A stretch of 16,238 nt of DNA from positions 1 to 16,238 of the forward strand of contig JBMNUA010000032.1 of NCBI GenBank assembly GCA_050945995.1. Reading direction: 5' to 3'. Numbering within the stretch: the stretch's first letter is position 1; every line of letters begins with the position of its first letter. The translations under genes and the position numbers were made by a program. Of this stretch, positions 11,203 to 16,238 are shown piece by piece. Below the pieces are notes generated by a model. That model made no database searches. It saw only the letters and a program-made list of their open reading frames with translations, and was not told the origin of the DNA. The DNA is from RUG11247 sp050945995 (GTDB lineage Bacteria; Bacillota; Clostridia; Christensenellales; Aristaeellaceae).

Positions 11203-12339
11203 TTATTCCAAACGGCGTTCAAACGCCGTCTCCCCGCCGATGATGGTGTGCATCGCCGCAAAATCGCTGTCAAAGATTGCGATATCGGCGTCCTTCCCCA
11301 CCTCGAGCGAGCCCTTGCGGTCGAACACGCCGATGGCGCGCGCGGGGCTCTCCGCCGCCATGCGCACCGCTTCGCATACGGTCGCGCCGCCCTTCTCCAT
11401 CATATTCGCAACCGCCTGATTGAGCTGCAATACGCTGCCCGCGATCGTGCCGTCCGGCAGTGTGCACTTGCCGTCCTTCACGCGCATGATCCTGCCGCCG
11501 TAGTCATATTCGCCGTCGCCCATGCCGCCGGCGCGCGTGCAGTCGGTGATCAATACAAGCTTGTCGTCCTTGATCTTTTTCAACATGGAATACCACGCGG
11601 GATGCACATGGTAGCCGTCGCATATCAATTCGCAGTACACGCGATCATCCCAAATCAATTCCCCCGCCGCGCCGGGCGCGCGGTGTCCGAGCGTCGGCAT
11701 GGCGTTGAAGATATGGGTCGCCTGCGTTGCGCCCGCATCGACGGCATGCTGTGTAAGCGCAAAATCCGCCGTCGTATGCCCGATGGCAATGCGAATCCCA
11801 TGCTCCTTCACCGCGCGGATGCAGTCAAACGCATTTTCGAGTTCGGGCGCGATGGTCGTCAACCGAATCAGATCGCTGTGTTTGATGAGAAATTCAGCAT
11901 CCGGCAGCCGCAAAAACCGGCGGTCGTGCGCGCCGCGCTTCTCGTCGGTCAAATACGGTCCCTCGGCGTTCACGCCCAGCGCGCGCGCCTCCTCGCGCGC
12001 GGGCGACGCCATCATCGCGCGCACGTCGTCAAACACGCGCTCGAGCAAGTCGTACGTCTCGGTCATGGTCGTCGGCAGAAACGCGGTGATGCCGCCCTGC
12101 GCCAGTCCGCGCGCCATCCGCCGCAGCGCGCCGATGTCGTTGTCGCACACATCCGTGCCGCAATAGCCGTGAATGTGTATGTCGATCAGCCCCGGGGCGA
12201 CGTAGCCGCCGCGCGCGTCGATCCGCTCGCAATCCCCCGCGTCAGGCGATATGCCCGCGATTTTATCATCAAACAACAGCGCCTTGCCCTCGATGATCTC
12301 ATCGCCCAACACAATTTTTCCGTTTACAATCGCTCGCAT
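11203..12339 (-). CDS. nagA: N-acetylglucosamine-6-phosphate deacetylase
   Basis: NagA removes the acetyl group of GlcNAc-6-phosphate, giving glucosamine-6-phosphate for glycolysis or cell-wall synthesis. The 378-residue protein is an amidohydrolase with GLIDIHIHG (H55, H57), the metal-binding Glu in NAEGPYL (E126), IGHTTAD (H188), ATHIFNAM (H209), CDGYHVHP (H244) and the catalytic Asp in LITDCTRAGG (D266). Length is normal. The start at 12337-12339 has AAGAGG six bases upstream; an ATG ten codons earlier lies within the hairpin after ftsY. No nagB or GlcNAc transporter is in the window, which is unusual. The Sir2 gene follows with a two-base gap. I see no clear promoter, so it may depend on read-through from ftsY. 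Confidence 0.95.
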   Translation of the reverse strand: MRAIVNGKIVLGDEIIEGKALLFDDKIAGISPDAGDCERIDARGGYVAPGLIDIHIHGYCGTDVCDNDIGALRRMARGLAQGGITAFLPTTMTETYDLLERVFDDVRAMMASPAREEARALGVNAEGPYLTDEKRGAHDRRFLRLPDAEFLIKHSDLIRLTTIAPELENAFDCIRAVKEHGIRIAIGHTTADFALTQHAVDAGATQATHIFNAMPTLGHRAPGAAGELIWDDRVYCELICDGYHVHPAWYSMLKKIKDDKLVLITDCTRAGGMGDGEYDYGGRIMRVKDGKCTLPDGTIAGSVLQLNQAVANMMEKGGATVCEAVRMAAESPARAIGVFDRKGSLEVGKDADIAIFDSDFAAMHTIIGGETAFERRLE

Positions 12340-12352
12340 CTCATACCTCTTA

Positions 12353-12382
12353 AAATGACCGCCCGGCATTTCTGCGCGGGCG
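12353..12382 (-). terminator. Hairpin between ftsY and nagA, weak terminator
   Basis: CGCCCG and CGGGCG pair, with two more G-C pairs inside across a one-base bulge and a six-base loop. On the minus strand it is followed by GTCATTTTAA, a short T-run, and then by the nagA ribosome-binding site. It may reduce but probably does not abolish read-through from ftsY. Confidence 0.42.
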
Positions 12383-12387
12383 ACCGA

Positions 12388-13290
12388 TTATTCTCCAAAT
12401 ATCGCATCCAAAAACGCATCCGCCTCGAAGGGCTGGAGGTCGTCTAGCTGCTCGCCGACGCCGATGTAGCGCACCGGCATCCCCATCTCATTGGCGATGG
12501 CGACGGCGATGCCGCCCTTCGCCGTGCTGTCGAGCTTTGTGAGCACGATGCCGTCGATGTCCGCGACGCCCGAGAACATCTTCGCCTGCGTCAAACCGTT
12601 CTGACCGGTGTTTGCGTCGATGACGAGGAGCGCCTTCGTGGTCGCCTCCGGGAATTCGCGCTCGACCACGCGGCTGATCTTGCGCAGTTCCTCCATGAGA
12701 TGCGCCTTGTTGTGCAGCCTGCCCGCGGTATCGACGAGCATGATGTCGATCGCGCGCGCGCGCGCCGCCTGCACCGCGTCAAACACCACGGCGGCGGGGT
12801 CCGCGCCCTCCTGATGCTTGATGATGGGCGCGTCCGCGCGCTCCGCCCAGACGGTGAGCTGATCTGCCGCCGCCGCGCGGAAGGTGTCCGCCGCGCAGAT
12901 GAGCACGCTTCTGCCGACGAGCTTGAAGCGCGCGGCGAGTTTGCCGATGGTGGTGGTCTTCCCCACCCCGTTTACGCCGACGATGATCAGCACCATCGGG
13001 CTTTTGAGCTCCAACGGCTCGGCGCGCACGATCTCCGCGAGGATCTCCTTCAGCGCGTCGCGCGCCTTTGCCGCATCAACGATCTTCTCCGCGGCGCATT
13101 GCTTTTTCAAACGATCGACGGCGAGCTGGGTCGTCGCCATGCCGATGTCCGCCATGATGAGGATGTCGGTCAGTTCCTCATAAAAATCATCGTCCAGCTC
13201 CCGATAGCTCTCCACCAAATCGTCCATGCGCCCGGAAAACGCATCGCGCGTGCGCTTGAGCCCGGTTTTGATCCGATCGAATAACTTCAT
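12388..13290 (-). CDS. ftsY: FtsY, signal recognition particle receptor GTPase
   Basis: FtsY is the membrane-associated receptor for Ffh-bound ribosomes and delivers nascent membrane proteins to the Sec channel. The 300-residue protein has a short N-terminal helical domain (1 to about 90) and the NG GTPase domain: G1 GVNGVGKT (105-112), DTFRAAAADQL (from 135), G3 DTAGR (187-191), G4 TKLD (251-254), and GVGEQLDDLQPFEADAFLDA at the end. It lacks the long acidic A domain of E. coli FtsY, as usual in Gram-positives. The ATG at 13288-13290 has GAGGAGG six bases upstream; another ATG two codons earlier abuts that site. The gene follows smc with a 60-base gap, the classical smc-ftsY pairing. Confidence 0.96.
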   Translation of the reverse strand: MKLFDRIKTGLKRTRDAFSGRMDDLVESYRELDDDFYEELTDILIMADIGMATTQLAVDRLKKQCAAEKIVDAAKARDALKEILAEIVRAEPLELKSPMVLIIVGVNGVGKTTTIGKLAARFKLVGRSVLICAADTFRAAAADQLTVWAERADAPIIKHQEGADPAAVVFDAVQAARARAIDIMLVDTAGRLHNKAHLMEELRKISRVVEREFPEATTKALLVIDANTGQNGLTQAKMFSGVADIDGIVLTKLDSTAKGGIAVAIANEMGMPVRYIGVGEQLDDLQPFEADAFLDAIFGE

Positions 13291-13318
13291 TGCCATCCTC
13301 CTCGTGGTACTGATGACG

Positions 13319-13335
13319 GGCGGGTTCGCCCCGCC
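13319..13335. repeat. GC-rich hairpin in the smc-ftsY gap
   Basis: GGCGGG and CCCGCC form a six-base perfect stem with a five-base loop. There is no T-run on either strand, so it is not a standard terminator. It may only stabilise the message between smc and ftsY. Confidence 0.4.
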
Positions 13336-13350
13336 GAGCCCCATATTCGT

Positions 13351-16238
13351 CTATACCGCCTCGTTCAGCGCGACGGAGACGAGCTTGGATACGCCCTTTT
13401 CCTCCATGACGACGCCGTAGAGCGCCTCGCAGCGCTCCATCGTGCCCTTGCGGTGCGTGATGACCACAAACTGCGTCTGCGCCGAGTAGGTTTTTAAGTA
13501 TTCCGCGAAATTGTCGATGTTCGCGTCGTCCAGCGCCGCTTCGATTTCATCCAAAATGCAAAACGGCGTGGGCTTGACATCGAGCATGGCAAATAAAATC
13601 GCAATCGCCGTCAGCGCGCGCTCGCCGCCCGAGAGGAGCGAGAGCGTCTGCAATTTTTTGCCCGGCGGCTGGGCGACGATGTCGATGCCGCAGTTGAGCG
13701 CGTCCTTGGGATCGCTCAGGCGCAACTCCGCCGTGCCGCCGCCGAACAGGCGCGTGAACGTGCGCTTGAAGTTGAGGTTCATGATCTCAAACTGCGCGCG
13801 GAACTGGCGGTCCATGTTGCGCTCGAGCTCGGCGATGATGCGCAATAAATCGTCGATCGCGCCGTTCAAATCGTCGCACTGGGCGCTCAATTCCTCCGCG
13901 CGCTGCGCGGTTTGACGGTATTCATCGACCGCCGCGACGTTGACGACGCCCATCTGGCGGATGCGCGCGCGGATCTGCGCCACGCGCTTTTCTGCCTCGG
14001 TGAGCTTGAAATCTACCGCGCGGAACGCCTCCGCGCCGGCGTAGGTCAGCTCATATTCTTCCCAAACGCGATCCTGCGCCTGCTGATGCTCGCCCTCGAC
14101 GCGCTGGAGCTGCATCTCGATTTTATGCTTCGCGGCGGACTGCGCATCGATGGTCTCGCGCAGCTCGTCGATCGTCTTTGAGAGATTTTGAACGCCCTTC
14201 TGCGCGCCGGTGCGCTGCGTTTCTACACCTTGATATTCCGCGCGGGCGCTGTCGAGCGCGTCCTTCATGGCAGAAAGCTGCCCGTCCGCGCGTTCCAGGC
14301 TCTGCTCGTTGCCTTTGAGTTCCGCAACGCAAGCATCGAGCTGCGCGACCGTATCGGAGATGAGCTGATCCAAATCGCCCGATTGCGTTTTGAGCCGCTC
14401 GAGGTCGCGCTTTTTCGTCTCATAATCGCGCGCTTTCGTGGCGTGGGACACGCGCTCGTTGGAGACGTCGCCGCGCAAGACATCGACGGATGCGCGCATG
14501 CCATAGATTTCCTCCTGCATGCGGCGCACGCTGTCTTGCATATCATCCGTGTTCTGCTGCGCGTCGTCCTGCCTGCCGTCGAGCCGCGCGAGCGAGGTCA
14601 CCGTTTCCTCAAGCTGACTTTCGAGCCGTGCGCGCTCGTTCTTTAATTTGTCAGAGCGCGCCATGTACCCCGCGCGTTCGTCGAGCGCCGCTTGCAGGAA
14701 GGTCTCCGCGCGCGCGCAGACGACCTCCTGTGCGTGTATGGCATCGTATGCCTCGCCGCGCGCCTGTTTGAGGGCGGCGCGCACGCGCTCGCTTTCCTCG
14801 AGTTCGGCGGTGCAAGATGTGATTTTACCGTCGAGCTCCTTAATCGCCTGTGCGCTCTGCTCGATCTCGCGCGAGCGGGAGAGCAGATTCGTCGCGCGCG
14901 ATTGAACCGAGCCGCCCGTCATCGAGCCGCCGGAGTGCATCACGTCGCCCGCGAGCGTGACGAGCCGGAACTGGTGCCGCCCCGCGCGCTGTATGGCGAT
15001 GCCCGCGTCGAGATCCTCCGCGACGACGGTGCGCCCGAGCAGGTTGTTGATCACGCCCTGAAACTCCGGGTCGAATTCGATGAGCTCCGACGCGAGCCCG
15101 ACGCAGCCGGGCAGATTGAGCGCGCCGCGCTCGCCCGGGGCGAGGGTGCGCCCGCGCACCGAGGTGAGCGGCAGAAATGTCGCGCGCCCGAAGCGGTTCG
15201 CGCGCAAATATTCAATCATGCGCTTTGCGTCCTCGTCGCGGTTGACGACGATGTTTTGAAGCGCTGCGCCGAGCACCATGTCGATGGCGCGCTCGAGCCG
15301 CTCGGGCACTTTGATGATGTCCGCCACAACGCCGCGCACGCCCGCGTCGGGCAAGCGTCTGCTCTGCATCAGCACCTGGCGCACGGAATTGTTGAGCCCC
15401 TCATAATCGCGCTGCATTTCGCGCAGGATTTTATGGCGCGATGCGATCTGCTGCCGCTTGTCGCGCAGCTGCGAGAGCGCGGCAGTCAGCCGCTGGCTCG
15501 TTTCGGTGGATACGCGCACGCGCTCGAGCATGTCCTGCATGTCCGCCTGCTGCGCGGCGAGCTGATGTTTTTCCTCAGTCAGTTTCGCTTCCGCATCCGC
15601 GACATGCTCGTTGAGCGCGCGCATGCCCGCGTCGTCCTTGACGGCGTCCGCCGCGAGCGCGCCCAGCTGCTTTTCGAGCGCGGATTGCATCGCGCCGAGC
15701 CGCGCCTGCTGCGATTTGACATCGCTTAAATGGTTCATGGCGCGGATGATCTCCGCCTTCGCGTCCTCCGCGGCTTGCTCGCGCGCGGCAAGTGCGCGCT
15801 CCGCTGCGCGCAGTTCCTCCTCGCGCGTTTTCAGCGCGGTTTCCGAATCCGCAAGGGCGGCGCATTGATCGCCTAGTTCCAAGGTGATCTGCTCGATCCG
15901 CTCCGAAACCCCGCCACCGCCGCTCTGCGCGCTCTCCAACTGCGCCTCGAGCCGCGCGCGCTCGCGCATGCCGTTTTGGATGCGCTCGCGCAGCACCTTC
16001 CCCTCGCCCTCGAGGGATTCCACCGCGCGGATGCGCGCCTGTACATCGTCGCGCTTCTCGGCGGAAAGCTGCTCGAGCCGATCGAGCGACAATTGCAAAT
16101 CGCCCCGCTCCGCACTCAGGCGTTCGAGGTCGGCGTTCGCGCGCGCCAGTTCGCGGTCGATCTCGGTGATGCTCGCGCGCAATTCCCCGATGCGCTCGGC
16201 ATTTTTCACGAATCGTATGAGATAGATATTCAAGTCGA
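13351..16238 (-). CDS. smc: Chromosome segregation ATPase SMC (5' end outside the window)
   Basis: SMC forms a dimer that, with ScpA and ScpB, extrudes DNA loops and separates chromosomes. About 960 residues are visible; a full SMC has about 1190, so the N-terminal head with Walker A lies beyond the right edge. The reading frame stays open to the edge, so the Met-like TTG near 16233 is not the real start. Visible parts in order: first coiled coil (1 to about 290); the hinge (about 295-442), from LPDAGVRGVVADII to LAGDVMHSGGSMTGGS; the returning coiled coil; and the C-terminal head with SLLSGGERALTA (about 865) and Walker B FCILDEIEAALDDAN (from 891). ITHRKGTM and GVSKLVSV follow. The Walker-B block reads DEIEAALDD; a DEVDAALD form is common elsewhere. 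ftsY follows. Confidence 0.96.
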   Translation of the reverse strand, partial: DLNIYLIRFVKNAERIGELRASITEIDRELARANADLERLSAERGDLQLSLDRLEQLSAEKRDDVQARIRAVESLEGEGKVLRERIQNGMRERARLEAQLESAQSGGGGVSERIEQITLELGDQCAALADSETALKTREEELRAAERALAAREQAAEDAKAEIIRAMNHLSDVKSQQARLGAMQSALEKQLGALAADAVKDDAGMRALNEHVADAEAKLTEEKHQLAAQQADMQDMLERVRVSTETSQRLTAALSQLRDKRQQIASRHKILREMQRDYEGLNNSVRQVLMQSRRLPDAGVRGVVADIIKVPERLERAIDMVLGAALQNIVVNRDEDAKRMIEYLRANRFGRATFLPLTSVRGRTLAPGERGALNLPGCVGLASELIEFDPEFQGVINNLLGRTVVAEDLDAGIAIQRAGRHQFRLVTLAGDVMHSGGSMTGGSVQSRATNLLSRSREIEQSAQAIKELDGKITSCTAELEESERVRAALKQARGEAYDAIHAQEVVCARAETFLQAALDERAGYMARSDKLKNERARLESQLEETVTSLARLDGRQDDAQQNTDDMQDSVRRMQEEIYGMRASVDVLRGDVSNERVSHATKARDYETKKRDLERLKTQSGDLDQLISDTVAQLDACVAELKGNEQSLERADGQLSAMKDALDSARAEYQGVETQRTGAQKGVQNLSKTIDELRETIDAQSAAKHKIEMQLQRVEGEHQQAQDRVWEEYELTYAGAEAFRAVDFKLTEAEKRVAQIRARIRQMGVVNVAAVDEYRQTAQRAEELSAQCDDLNGAIDDLLRIIAELERNMDRQFRAQFEIMNLNFKRTFTRLFGGGTAELRLSDPKDALNCGIDIVAQPPGKKLQTLSLLSGGERALTAIAILFAMLDVKPTPFCILDEIEAALDDANIDNFAEYLKTYSAQTQFVVITHRKGTMERCEALYGVVMEEKGVSKLVSVALNEAV

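Noticed and set aside
11044..12447. Long plus-strand open frame of 467 codons opposite nagA and sir2
   Set aside because: It is antisense to two genes with complete catalytic motifs, shows no domain I recognise, and is Arg/Ala/His-rich as expected from the complement of GC-rich coding DNA.
14692..15729. Plus-strand open frame of 345 codons opposite smc
   Set aside because: It lies opposite the SMC hinge and coiled coil, has no ribosome-binding context or known domain, and has the biased composition of a shadow frame.

Overview
The window looks like chromosomal DNA of a GC-rich, endospore-forming, Gram-positive bacterium of the Clostridia. The evidence is the CtsR-McsA-McsB heat-shock operon, a SpoVT sporulation regulator, RqcP, a YabN/MazG-family protein, a DUF1540 protein, a bacterial SMC next to FtsY, and sigma-A promoters with extended -10 boxes. 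I cannot name the genus; a Christensenellales-like gut lineage is only a guess. Every protein gene is on the minus strand. The only plus-strand gene is tRNA-Lys(CTT). No phage, insertion sequence, CRISPR array or defence system is visible.

Layout (transcription runs right to left on the page except for the tRNA). 13351-16238: smc, missing its 5' end. 12388-13290: ftsY. 10469-12339: nagA and a Sir2 deacylase, closed by a good terminator. 6182-10291: a five-gene operon with a binding protein, a FecCD-type permease, an ABC ATPase, the cobaltochelatase cbiK and the C20-methyltransferase cbiL. It has a sigma-A promoter at one end and a terminator at the other. 5896-6009: tRNA-Lys with its own promoter and a perfect-palindrome terminator, convergent with cbiL. 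5483-5662: a small DUF1540 protein. 4715-5269: spoVT with a sigma-G-like promoter. 3839-4660: a shortened, degenerate YabN/MazG-family protein. 1244-3711: hup, rqcP, ispDF and mtnN, the last three joined by ATGA overlaps. 1-1168: ctsR, mcsA and mcsB (cut by the window edge) under a CtsR-operator promoter.

How the genes work together. CtsR represses its own operon, and McsA/McsB tag proteins with phosphoarginine for Clp proteolysis. RqcP belongs to the ribosome-rescue quality-control pathway. IspDF makes isoprenoid precursors, and MtnN recycles the nucleoside products of SAM-dependent reactions. The transporter/cbiK/cbiL operon most likely handles corrinoid uptake and early corrin synthesis. 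SMC and FtsY act in chromosome compaction and membrane protein targeting. NagA feeds amino-sugar catabolism.

Most of the window is housekeeping sequence. The points most worth a second look are the YabN/MazG protein that has lost its key motifs, the isolated cbiK-cbiL pair behind a transporter without a visible cobalamin riboswitch, the sigma-G-like spoVT promoter, the internal start in ispDF, and a divergent intergenic region in which two promoters share an identical 12-base -35 block. No stretch longer than 300 bases lacks a gene; the larger intergenic regions (about 180-235 bases) are described through their promoters, terminators and repeats.
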